Below, piece by piece: positions 25,803 through 33,849 of a DNA stretch of 64,000 nucleotides. Under the pieces are notes generated by a model. That model did no database searches. It saw only the letters and a program-made list of their open reading frames with translations, and had not been told where the DNA came from. Source of the DNA: Algiphilus sp. (lineage in GTDB: Bacteria > Pseudomonadota > Gammaproteobacteria > Nevskiales > Nevskiaceae); assembly GCF_023145115.1 (NCBI RefSeq), contig NZ_JAGLEJ010000001.1, positions 62,001 to 126,000 of the forward strand, read 5' to 3'. Each line of letters opens with the position of its first letter. Position 1 is the stretch's first letter. A program made the translations under genes and the position numbers.

Positions 25803-26969
25803 TCAGCCTTCCTTGCTGGCGAGCGCGACCACGGTCTGGGCCGCCTCGGTCAGATCGTCTACCGGCGTGATCTTCAGGCCGCTGTTGCGCAGCAGCTCCT
25901 GGCCCTTCTCCATGTTGGTGCCCTGGAGTCGGGCCACCACCGGAACCTTGAGGCCGACCTGCTTGACCGCCTCGATGATGCCCTCGGCGATGAGGTCGCA
26001 GCGCACGATGCCGCCGAAGATGTTGACCAGGATGGCCTTCACGTCGCTGGAGCTGGTGATCAGCTTGAAGGCGTTGGTGACGCGCTCCGCGGTGGCACCG
26101 CCACCGACATCGAGGAAGTTGGCCGGCGCGCCGCCGTGCAGCTGGATGATGTCCATGGTGGCCATCGCCAGTCCGGCGCCGTTCACCATGCAGCCGATGT
26201 TGCCGTCCAGCGGCACGTAGTTCAGATCGTGCTGCAGCGCGATGCGCTCGCGCTCGTCCTCCTGGCTGAGATCGCGCATGGCGGCGATCTCCTTGTGGCG
26301 GAACAGCGCGTTGTCGTCGAAGTTGAGCTTGGCGTCCAGCGCGCGCAGGCTGCCGTCGCCGGTGACGATAAGCGGGTTGATCTCGACCAGGCTGGTGTCG
26401 AGCTCGGTGAACAGTCGGTACAGCCCGTCCAACAGCCTGGTGAACTGCGCGACCTGCTCCTTGTTCAGATCGAGGAAGAAGCCCAGCTGGCGCGCCTGAT
26501 AGGGCTGCAGCCCGGCCGCGGGATCGACCTCGACGGAACGGATGCGCTCGGGCGTGCTGGCGGCGACCTCCTCGATGTCCATGCCGCCATCCGGCGACGC
26601 CATGAACACGACACGCTCGGTGCCGCGGTCGACCAGCGCCGAGAGATAGAGCTCGCGCGCGATGTCGGACGGCTCCTCGACCCAGACGCTGCCGATGGGC
26701 AGGCCCTCGGGGCCGGTCTGCTTGGTGACGAGGCGCTCGCCCAGCATGGCGCCGGCGGCATCGGCGGCGGCATCCGGGTCGTCGACCAGCTTGACGCCGC
26801 CGGCCTTGCCACGACCACCGGCGTGGACCTGCGCCTTGACGACGACACGACCGCCGAGATCCTTGGCGGCCTGACGCACGGCGTTGGGCTGGTCGGCGAG
26901 CTTGCCCTTGGGAACGGGAATGCCATAACGCTCGAAGAGCTCTTTGGCCTGGTATTCGTGCAGATTCAT
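25803..26969 (-). CDS. sucC: Succinyl-CoA synthetase beta subunit SucC
   Basis: A 388-residue ATP-grasp subunit that binds nucleotide and succinate. The N terminus M-N-L-H-E-Y-Q-A-K-E-L-F and the segment V-V-K-A-Q-V-H-A-G-G-R-G-K-A-G-G are diagnostic, as is G-C-M-V-N-G-A-G-L-A-M-A-T-M-D. The start ATG at 26969 has GGGAG five bases upstream; the upstream open frame is not coding. The length matches E. coli SucC. The usual sucA/sucB genes are not adjacent. Confidence 0.97.
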   Translation of the reverse strand: MNLHEYQAKELFERYGIPVPKGKLADQPNAVRQAAKDLGGRVVVKAQVHAGGRGKAGGVKLVDDPDAAADAAGAMLGERLVTKQTGPEGLPIGSVWVEEPSDIARELYLSALVDRGTERVVFMASPDGGMDIEEVAASTPERIRSVEVDPAAGLQPYQARQLGFFLDLNKEQVAQFTRLLDGLYRLFTELDTSLVEINPLIVTGDGSLRALDAKLNFDDNALFRHKEIAAMRDLSQEDERERIALQHDLNYVPLDGNIGCMVNGAGLAMATMDIIQLHGGAPANFLDVGGGATAERVTNAFKLITSSSDVKAILVNIFGGIVRCDLIAEGIIEAVKQVGLKVPVVARLQGTNMEKGQELLRNSGLKITPVDDLTEAAQTVVALASKEG

Positions 26970-27085
26970 GCAGACTCCCTGCTGTTGCGAGCCGCCTGCG
27001 CCCCTCTTGACGGGAGCGGTTGCGGGTTTTCCACCAGTAACGCGCAGCGCGCACAATACCGGAATTCGTCGAATCGATCCCTGCG

Positions 27086-27298
27086 ATGCTCCGACTGCTG
27101 CTGTTCCTCATCATCGGTTATCTCGTTTTCCGCGGCATCCGCTCGCTGATGCCGGCGCGGCAGATCGATCGCGATGCCGCCGACGAATCGGTGGCGGACC
27201 TGCGCGCCTGCGCCGGTTGCGGCACCTTCGTGGAGCGCCGCCACCTCGACGATGCGCTGCGCTGCAGCCGTTGTCGCGACGCGGACCGCGATGCCTGA
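27086..27298 (+). CDS. PP0621-like small membrane protein with a zinc-ribbon-like tail
   Basis: A 70-residue protein with an N-terminal membrane helix (about 2-20) and a cytoplasmic tail carrying C-x-x-C (C42, C45) and C-x-x-C (C60, C63), an arrangement that could hold a zinc ion. This matches the PP0621 family, which commonly precedes pilS in pseudomonads and relatives. Its role is unknown. It overlaps pilS by eight bases, so the three genes are probably co-transcribed and the protein may assist PilS or the pilus system; that link is inference from position. Confidence 0.75.
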   Translation: MLRLLLFLIIGYLVFRGIRSLMPARQIDRDAADESVADLRACAGCGTFVERRHLDDALRCSRCRDADRDA

Positions 27299-28865
27299 GC
27301 GCGGCGCAGAGGACTGGCGCGTCCTGCGCGCCCTGTGCCTCTACCGGCTGGTGCTCGCGCCCGCGCTGGCCGCGGTCTTCTTCGGCGGTGTGGCACCGGA
27401 TTTCCTGGGCCTGCGCCTGCCGGGCCTGTTCCAGGCGATGACCTACGCCTGGTTCGCCGCCGGCAGTCTGCTGATGATCGGCTACGTGACGCGGACGCCG
27501 CCGTTCGAGCACCAACTGGCGCTGCACGTGACCGCCGATCTCGCGGTCGTCGGCGGCCTGCTTGCCGCCAGCACCGGCATTTCCGGCGGCATGGGCGTGC
27601 TGCTGCTGGTGCCGGTGCTCGCCTACGGCCTGCTGCTGCGCCCGCGCCTCGCGAACCTGTGCGCCGCACTCGCCACCCTCACGCTGTTCGGCATCGAGCT
27701 CTGGCTGCAGTATCCGGACGACTGGACCGCAGCGCCGCTGACGCAGGCGGGCGCGCTCGGCGCGGTCCTCTTCGTGGTCGCGACCGCGGCCAGCACGGTG
27801 TCGGTGCGCGCCCGGCGCAGCGAGGCGCGCGCCGAGCAGGCGGGCAGCGCGCTCAGCGACCTCTCCCGCATCAACGACACCATCGTCGCCACCATGCGCT
27901 CCGGCGTGCTGGTGGTCGACGACATGCAGCGTCTGCGCACCCTCAACGACGCCGCCCGCGCACTGCTGCCCACACCCGGCGCCCAGATGGGTCAGGACCT
28001 GCGCCGGCTGAGTCCCGAGCTCGCCGCCGATCTCGCGCGCTGGCGCACCGGCCACACCCCTTCGACCCCGCTCCGGCTCGACGGACGCGAACTCATGGTG
28101 CGCTACACCGCGCTGGCGGCCGGCGATCACGCCCCGGTGCTCGTGCTGCTGGAGGACGCGCGGCGCGCGCGCGACGAGGCGCAGCGCCTCAAGCTCGCCG
28201 CACTCGGCCGGCTCTCGGCCTCGATCGCGCACGAGATCCGGAACCCGCTCTCGGCCATCACGCAGGCCACCGAGCTCCTCGAGGCGAGCAGCGACGCCGC
28301 GGAGGCGGCGGCGCTGCGCGCCGTCATCGAGCGTCACACGCGCCGCATCGACGGCATCGTCCGCGATGTCCTCGAGATCGGCCGGGGCCGCGCACCGGAA
28401 CCCCTGAGCCGACCGCTGCGCGAGCTTCTCGAACAGGCCCACCGCCAGTTCCTGGAGGGCGACGGTGACTGCGCGACCCGGGTGGCACTGCACCTCGACC
28501 TCGATGCGCTGCCGCTCGACACCCGCGTGCACTTCGACGCCGACCATTTCTGCCGCATCCTGCACAACCTCTGGCGCAACAGCGTGGAGAGCGGCGCGCA
28601 GCGCATCGACCTGGTCGCGCAGCCGGCGAGCGGCCGCGTGCTGCTGCATCTGCGCGACGACGGTCCCGGCATCGGCGAGGCGCTGGGCGACCAGATCTTC
28701 GAGCCCTTCTTCACCACCAGCGCCAAGGGCACCGGCCTCGGTCTCTATCTCGCGCGCACGCTGTGCGAGGCCAACGGCGCGCAGCTGACGCTGAAGCCCG
28801 ATGCGCCCACCGGCGCACACTTCGTCATGCAGGTGCCCGCCTCCATCCGGAGCGTCGCGGCATGA
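27291..28865 (+). CDS. pilS: Sensor histidine kinase PilS
   Basis: A 524-residue membrane kinase of the PilS type. Six hydrophobic segments occupy residues 15-170. A short linker and PAS-like region (about 190-290) follow, then the dimerisation/phosphoacceptor domain with H314 in S-I-A-H-E-I-R-N-P-L-S, and the ATPase domain with the N box (L-H-N-L-W-R-N-S), D-D-G-P-G-I-G and G-T-G-L-G-L-Y. PilS senses pilin in the membrane and phosphorylates PilR. The ATG at 27291 overlaps the preceding small gene, and its stop overlaps the pilR start (ATGA). No pilA gene lies in this window. Confidence 0.92.
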   Translation: MPERGAEDWRVLRALCLYRLVLAPALAAVFFGGVAPDFLGLRLPGLFQAMTYAWFAAGSLLMIGYVTRTPPFEHQLALHVTADLAVVGGLLAASTGISGGMGVLLLVPVLAYGLLLRPRLANLCAALATLTLFGIELWLQYPDDWTAAPLTQAGALGAVLFVVATAASTVSVRARRSEARAEQAGSALSDLSRINDTIVATMRSGVLVVDDMQRLRTLNDAARALLPTPGAQMGQDLRRLSPELAADLARWRTGHTPSTPLRLDGRELMVRYTALAAGDHAPVLVLLEDARRARDEAQRLKLAALGRLSASIAHEIRNPLSAITQATELLEASSDAAEAAALRAVIERHTRRIDGIVRDVLEIGRGRAPEPLSRPLRELLEQAHRQFLEGDGDCATRVALHLDLDALPLDTRVHFDADHFCRILHNLWRNSVESGAQRIDLVAQPASGRVLLHLRDDGPGIGEALGDQIFEPFFTTSAKGTGLGLYLARTLCEANGAQLTLKPDAPTGAHFVMQVPASIRSVAA

Positions 28866-30250
28866 GCACGGCGCGCGTGCTGGTGGTCGATGACGAGCGC
28901 GACATCCGCGAACTGCTCGGCGTGGCGCTCGCGCGCATGCAGCTCGAGGCGGTACCGGCGGAGACCGTCGCCGACGGTCAGCGCCTGCTCGCGGAGGGCG
29001 ACTTCGCGCTCTGTCTCACCGACATGCGCCTGCCGGACGGCAACGGCATCGCACTGGTGGAGCACATCCAGCAGCACCACCCCGGCGTTCCGGTGGCCGT
29101 GATCACCGCCTACGGCAACGCCCAGGCGGCGGTCGACAGCCTCAAGGCGGGCGCCTTCGACTTCGTCAGCAAGCCGCTGCAGCTCGAGCAGCTGCGCAAA
29201 CTGGTGAACGACGCCCTGCGCCTGCCCGCGCGACGGCCCGACGCCTCGGCCGACGACAGCGGCCTGCTCGGCGATGCACCGGTCATGCACGCCCTGCGCG
29301 ATCTGGTCACGCGGGTGGCGCGCAGCCAGGCACCGCTGCACATCAGCGGAGAGTCCGGCACCGGCAAGGAACGCGTCGCCCGCCTCGTGCATCGCCAGAG
29401 CGCGCGCGCCGACGGCCCCTTCGTCCCGGTCAACTGCGGCGCCATCCCGTCCGAGCTCATGGAGAGCGAGCTCTTCGGGCACGTGCGCGGCGCCTTCACC
29501 GGCGCGGCGCGCGACAACCCGGGTCTATTCCAGGCCGCCGAGGGCGGGACGCTGTTCCTCGACGAGATCGCCGAGCTGCCGCTGTCCATGCAGGTCAAGC
29601 TGCTCCGCGCACTGCAGGAACGGGTGGTTCGGCCGGTGGGCGCGCGCGACGAGATTCCCGTCAACGTGCGCATCATCTCGGCAACCAACGTCGACCTCGC
29701 CCAGTGTGTCGCCGACGGACGCTTCCGGCAGGACCTGTACTACCGCCTCAACGTCGTCGCCGTGCAGACCCCCGCGCTGCGCGAGCACCCCGAGGACATC
29801 CCCCTGCTCGCCGAGCACATCGTGCGCGCCATCGCGGACCGCCACGAGCTCGCGCAGCCGCCGGTCATCGACAGCGCCGCCATGCAGCGCCTGATGACGC
29901 ACGGCTTCGCCGGCAACGTGCGCGAGCTGGAGAACGTGCTCGAACGCGCCATGACCCTGTGCACCGGCAGCACCATCACGGTCGGCGAACTGCGCCTGGA
30001 AGCACCGCGCAATCCGGCGAACGGCACCTCCGGCGCTCCCGCGTCCGCGACCGAACCCGCACCCGCGCCACCTCCGACGGAAGACGCCCCCGAACCGCAG
30101 TCCCTGGAAGCGCGCATGCAGGCCATGGAGCGCGACGCCATCGTCGAGGCGCTCGAGGCCACCCGCTGGAACCGCACCCGCGCCGCTGAACGCCTCGGCC
30201 TGAGCTTCCGCCAGCTGCGCTACAAGATCAAGAAGCTGGGGATCGAGTAG
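28862..30250 (+). CDS. pilR: Sigma-54-dependent response regulator PilR
   Basis: A 462-residue activator of the NtrC family. It has a receiver domain (1-120, phospho-acceptor D54), an AAA+ domain with Walker A GESGTGKE at 163-170, an intact GAFTGA loop at 210-215 and Walker B L-F-L-D-E-I. A Pro/Ala-rich linker and a Fis-type helix-turn-helix (about 420-460, R-A-A-E-R-L-G-L-S-F-R-Q-L-R-Y-K) follow. With PilS it drives sigma-54 transcription of type IV pilin. It is translationally coupled to pilS. The 3' end overlaps the convergent DUF4105 gene by 23 bases. Confidence 0.94.
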   Translation: MSTARVLVVDDERDIRELLGVALARMQLEAVPAETVADGQRLLAEGDFALCLTDMRLPDGNGIALVEHIQQHHPGVPVAVITAYGNAQAAVDSLKAGAFDFVSKPLQLEQLRKLVNDALRLPARRPDASADDSGLLGDAPVMHALRDLVTRVARSQAPLHISGESGTGKERVARLVHRQSARADGPFVPVNCGAIPSELMESELFGHVRGAFTGAARDNPGLFQAAEGGTLFLDEIAELPLSMQVKLLRALQERVVRPVGARDEIPVNVRIISATNVDLAQCVADGRFRQDLYYRLNVVAVQTPALREHPEDIPLLAEHIVRAIADRHELAQPPVIDSAAMQRLMTHGFAGNVRELENVLERAMTLCTGSTITVGELRLEAPRNPANGTSGAPASATEPAPAPPPTEDAPEPQSLEARMQAMERDAIVEALEATRWNRTRAAERLGLSFRQLRYKIKKLGIE

Positions 30251-31448
30251 CAGCAGCCTGCCCGGCGGCCGTCCACCACAGCACCGCGTGCGCCGGCAGC
30301 CAGAACAGCAGGTGGTGGAGGTTGGCCTGCCAGAACGGCGCCGCGACGCCGAGCAGCGCGACCACCAGCAGCATGCCCAGGGCCGCGCGCTGCCAGCGGC
30401 GCAGCGGGTGTCCGCGCGCGGCGGTCCACAGCGCCGGCAGCGCTGCCCAGGCGAGCGGGTTGTAGAAGGCCATGTTGAGGTTGTACCAGCCCGCCCAGTG
30501 GGCGGTGGCGACGCCGATGAAGGCCATCACCAGCCCGGCCGTACCTGCGACGAGCAGCTGCGTGCCGCCCAGGATCAGCCACAGCGCACGCACCCGCCGC
30601 GTCGCCAGCAGCAGCACGACCCACAGCAGGCCGGCGCCGGCGAACCACGGCGCCAGCGCCGGCGGCTGTTCCGGCGGCACCGCCGCGGCGCGCGCCGGAT
30701 CCCGCGCGACCAGCACGCGCTCCTGTCGCACCAGCGGTCGCGCCGGTTCCGATCCGCGCGCTTCCAGCGTGACACCGCGCACGGCTTCCTCCAGCACCTC
30801 CGGCACGAAGGTCTCCTCCCAGAGGGTGCGCGGTCTGTCGGCCGGCGGCCCGAGGATGAGATCGAGCGCCAGCATGAGCGGCGGATCGGGCGCGGTCAGG
30901 CGCAGCACCTGCTCGCGCAGCGTGAGCTCGGCGGGCGCGGCCTCGAGGATGCGCAGCGCGCCGCCGGTGACCATGTCGAGCGCGTCGCGCACGCGCGTCG
31001 AGCACGCCTGCAGGAAGTAGTCGTAGCGATACGCGGCGTTCTCCGGCCGGGCGTTCCACTCCAAGAAGGCGGCCAGTTCGCGCGCCTGGGTGGGCGACAG
31101 ATCGAGCACCTGCTCGTGGAGCTCGCGCCCCTCGCGGTGGTACTGGGCGACGGTGCGCGACAGGGTGTCGGCCGCCAGGCGATAGTCCATGCGCCCGTAG
31201 ACGAAGTTGGCCAGGAAGTTCTCCTGGCCGAAGTCGAAGTAGCCGTAGTTGTAGACCGTGCCGCCGCCGACGCCGTGGTCGCGCACCAGCAGCGCGTTGT
31301 GTCCGAACCGCTGCCAGTAGATCGCGCCCGGGCCGAAGGTCAGCAGGCTGATGCGCGGCGGCAGGTGATCGTCGGCCGGCGCGGTGCCCGGGACGGCCAT
31401 CAGCAGGAGCGCGCCGAGCGCCGCGGCGCACGGCACGCGCCAGCTCAT
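30228..31448 (-). CDS. DUF4105/Lnb-like membrane protein in the lnt position
   Basis: A 406-residue protein with a signal-like N-terminal helix (about 5-23), a periplasmic DUF4105 domain (about 30-200), a variable loop and four or five C-terminal membrane helices (about 265-400). Candidate active-site residues are H50 (R-F-G-H-N-A-L) and C149 (F-L-Q-A-C-S-T-R-V-R-D-A-L). Most relatives have N-C-x-T; here alanine precedes the cysteine. The family includes Lnb, the lipoprotein N-acyltransferase described in Bacteroides, with the same periplasmic-plus-membrane layout. Its start overlaps the corC stop (ATGA), exactly where lnt follows corC in most Gammaproteobacteria. An N-acyltransferase role is an inference. 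Confidence 0.8.
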   Translation of the reverse strand: MSWRVPCAAALGALLLMAVPGTAPADDHLPPRISLLTFGPGAIYWQRFGHNALLVRDHGVGGGTVYNYGYFDFGQENFLANFVYGRMDYRLAADTLSRTVAQYHREGRELHEQVLDLSPTQARELAAFLEWNARPENAAYRYDYFLQACSTRVRDALDMVTGGALRILEAAPAELTLREQVLRLTAPDPPLMLALDLILGPPADRPRTLWEETFVPEVLEEAVRGVTLEARGSEPARPLVRQERVLVARDPARAAAVPPEQPPALAPWFAGAGLLWVVLLLATRRVRALWLILGGTQLLVAGTAGLVMAFIGVATAHWAGWYNLNMAFYNPLAWAALPALWTAARGHPLRRWQRAALGMLLVVALLGVAAPFWQANLHHLLFWLPAHAVLWWTAAGQAAATRSPAS

Positions 31449-32308
31449 TCGGCGGCGCTCAGCGTGACCTGGAGCACGTGCACGCGACGCGAGTCGGCAC
31501 GCTGCACGTTGAAGGTGAAGCTCTCGATGCGCAGGCTCTCGCCGCGCCGGGGCATGTGGCCGAAGTGGTGCGCGACCAGCCCGCCGACGGTGTCGAACTC
31601 CTCGTCCGAGAATCCGGCGCTGAAGTATTCGTTGAAGTCCTCGATGGGCGTCAGCCCTTGCACGAGGAAGCGGCGCTCGTCCTGCTTGAGGATCATCGCG
31701 CCCTCGGCTTCGTCGTACTCGTCGTCGATCTCGCCGACGATCTGCTCGATGACATCCTCGATGGTGACCAGCCCGGCGACGCCGCCGTACTCGTCGACCA
31801 CGATCGCCATGTGATTCCGCCCCGAGCGGAACTCCTGCAGCATGATGCTGACGCGCTTGGACTCGGGCACGAACACGGCCGGACGCAGCAGGGCGCCGAC
31901 ATCGAAGCCGGGGGCGTCGGAACGCGAGAAGCGCAGCAGATCCTTGGCCAGCAGGATGCCGGTGATCTCGTCGCGCGAATGGCCGACCACCGGGAAGCGC
32001 GAGTGGCCCGACTCGACCACCGCCTCCAGCACCTGATCGAGGGTCCAGTCGTCCTCCAGCACGACCATCTGCGCGCGCGGAATCATGATGTCGCGCGCCT
32101 GGAGGTCGGCGGTCTCGAGCACACCCTCGATCATGGGCAGCGCCTCGCCCTCGATCAGCCCTTCGCTGGAGGCCTCGCCGAGGAACTCGAGGATGTCGCC
32201 GCGGTTGCGCGGCCCTCCCGCTATCGACTTGCCGAGGCGGCGGAACCAGTTGCCCCCGTCGCTGCGTTCCTGGCCGTTGCCGTTGCTACTTTCCGAGTCG
32301 TCGTTCAT
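31445..32308 (-). CDS. corC: CorC-like CBS-domain protein (YbeX)
   Basis: A 287-residue cytoplasmic protein with two CBS domains (about 70-190: I-M-I-P-R-A-Q-M-V, then the S-R-F-P-V-V-G-H segment) and a C-terminal CorC/HlyC FAD-like domain (about 205-285). It lacks the DUF21 membrane domain of the CNNM/YtfL branch, as E. coli CorC/YbeX does. It has been linked to Mg/Co efflux and, more recently, to ribosome maturation. Upstream is ybeY (42-base gap), and downstream it is coupled to the DUF4105 gene. The first 30 residues are low-complexity and polar. Confidence 0.93.
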   Translation of the reverse strand: MNDDSESSNGNGQERSDGGNWFRRLGKSIAGGPRNRGDILEFLGEASSEGLIEGEALPMIEGVLETADLQARDIMIPRAQMVVLEDDWTLDQVLEAVVESGHSRFPVVGHSRDEITGILLAKDLLRFSRSDAPGFDVGALLRPAVFVPESKRVSIMLQEFRSGRNHMAIVVDEYGGVAGLVTIEDVIEQIVGEIDDEYDEAEGAMILKQDERRFLVQGLTPIEDFNEYFSAGFSDEEFDTVGGLVAHHFGHMPRRGESLRIESFTFNVQRADSRRVHVLQVTLSAAE

Positions 32309-32350
32309 GAGTGAGGAAGGGCGCGGCCGGACGGCCGCGGTTTGGGAATC

Positions 32351-32779
32351 TCAGTATGGATCAGCGATTCCGAGGGCGGCGAGGATGCGGCGTTCCTCGG
32401 CCTCCATGGCCGCCGCCTCGTCGTCGTTCTCGTGATCATGGCCGCGCAGGTGCAGCACGCCGTGCACCACCATGTGGGCCCAGTGCGCGCGCGCCGGCTT
32501 GCCCTGCTCGGCGGCCTCGGCGGCGATCACCGGCGCGCACAGCACCAGGTCGCCGAGCATCGTCATGCCGGGCACCGGAGCCTGCGCCGGGAAGGAGAGC
32601 ACGTTGGTCGGCCGGTCGCGGTCGCGATAGCGGTGGTTGAGCGCCCGCGACTCGGCCGCGTCGACGATGCGCAGGCAGAGATCGCCGTCGGCACCGGCGG
32701 CACGCGCGAAGCCGCGCAGGCTGTCCGCCGCCGGAATGCCGCGCGGCGGGACGCGGCGCTGGACGAGGATCTCGCTCAC
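32351..32779 (-). CDS. ybeY: Endoribonuclease YbeY
   Basis: A 142-residue zinc enzyme needed for 16S rRNA 3'-end maturation and ribosome quality control. The metal motif H-x-x-x-H-x-x-x-x-x-H is complete, with H106, H110 and H116 in H-G-V-L-H-L-R-G-H-D-H. The P-T-N-V-L-S-F-P segment (57-64) is also a family mark. The start is GTG at 32779, overlapping the phoH stop in a GTGA junction. The order phoH-ybeY-corC is conserved across Proteobacteria. Confidence 0.96.
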   Translation of the reverse strand: MSEILVQRRVPPRGIPAADSLRGFARAAGADGDLCLRIVDAAESRALNHRYRDRDRPTNVLSFPAQAPVPGMTMLGDLVLCAPVIAAEAAEQGKPARAHWAHMVVHGVLHLRGHDHENDDEAAAMEAEERRILAALGIADPY

Positions 32780-33849
32780 GGGCTGTCGCTGGCGTCGTCA
32801 TCCTCATGCGCTTCATAGGCCTGCACGATGGCTTGCACCAGCGGATGGCGCACGACATCGGCGCGTCCGAAATAGGTCATGCCGATGCCGGGCACGGCGT
32901 CGAGCACCTGCAGCGCGTGCCGCAGGCCCGACTGCATGTTGCGCGGCAGATCGATCTGCGTGATGTCGCCCGTCACCACCGCCACCGACGAGAAGCCGAT
33001 GCGGGTGAGGAACATCTTCATCTGCTCGCGGGTGGTGTTCTGCGCCTCGTCGAGGATGACGAAGGACTCGTTGAGCGTGCGCCCGCGCATGAAGGCCAGC
33101 GGCGCGATCTCGATGACCTGCTTGTCGATCAGCCGCGCCACGCGCTCGAAGCCGAGCATCTCGTAGAGCGCGTCGTAGAGCGGCCGCAGGTACGGGTCGA
33201 CCTTCTGCGACAGATCGCCGGGCAGGAAGCCGAGCTTCTCGCCGGCCTCGACCGCCGGCCGCGTCAGCACGATGCGCCGCACCCGGTCGCGCTCCAGCGC
33301 ATGCACCGCGCTGGCGACGGCGAGGTAGGTCTTGCCGGTGCCGGCGGGCCCGATGCCGAAGTTGACGTCGTTGGCCGCGATGGCCGAGAGATAGTCGCGC
33401 TGCTTCTGGGTGCGCCCGCGCACGATGCCGCGGCGCGTGCGGATGACGATCTCGCTGCCCGCCGGCTGCGGCGCCCCGGCTTCGCGCCCCTCGGATCCGT
33501 CGGTCTCCTCGTCGGCATCGGCGTGCGCATCGCCGGACGCGGCCGCGCCACCGGCGACCGACTCGGGCGGCGCGCTGTCCAGCGCCTCGGTGAGCGCCAG
33601 GTGCACGTTCTCGGTGGTCAGGGTCTGCGACTCGGTCTGCGCGTAGAGCCGGCGCAGCACGTCCTCGGCGCGCGCGATGCCGTCGTCCGGCCCCAGCAGC
33701 CGGAAGCGCGCGCCGCGGTTGCGGATCTCCACGCCCAGGCGCAGCTCCACCTGCCGGAGGTGGGCATCGAAGGGCCCGTTGAGGCTGGCCAGCCGGCGTG
33801 CATCATCCGGAGCCAGCTCGATATCGAGACTGCGCAGGGGGGTGTTCAC
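32776..33849 (-). CDS. ybeZ: PhoH-like ATPase (YbeZ)
   Basis: A 357-residue cytoplasmic P-loop ATPase of the PhoH family, a partner of YbeY. Walker A GPAGTGKT is at 167-174, with a following F-V-I-L-D-E-A-Q-N-T Walker B. An N-terminal KH-like region (1-90) is joined by an Ala/Asp/Glu-rich linker (92-131) that is longer than in E. coli. The start is GTG at 33849, which overlaps the miaB stop (GTGA); the open frame upstream belongs to no gene. The operon is miaB-phoH-ybeY-corC. Confidence 0.94.
   Translation of the reverse strand: MNTPLRSLDIELAPDDARRLASLNGPFDAHLRQVELRLGVEIRNRGARFRLLGPDDGIARAEDVLRRLYAQTESQTLTTENVHLALTEALDSAPPESVAGGAAASGDAHADADEETDGSEGREAGAPQPAGSEIVIRTRRGIVRGRTQKQRDYLSAIAANDVNFGIGPAGTGKTYLAVASAVHALERDRVRRIVLTRPAVEAGEKLGFLPGDLSQKVDPYLRPLYDALYEMLGFERVARLIDKQVIEIAPLAFMRGRTLNESFVILDEAQNTTREQMKMFLTRIGFSSVAVVTGDITQIDLPRNMQSGLRHALQVLDAVPGIGMTYFGRADVVRHPLVQAIVQAYEAHEDDDASDSP

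Noticed and set aside
24819..27149. A 776-codon open frame on the plus strand
   Set aside because: Antisense to sucD and sucC, whose motifs are complete; the composition is that of a shadow frame.
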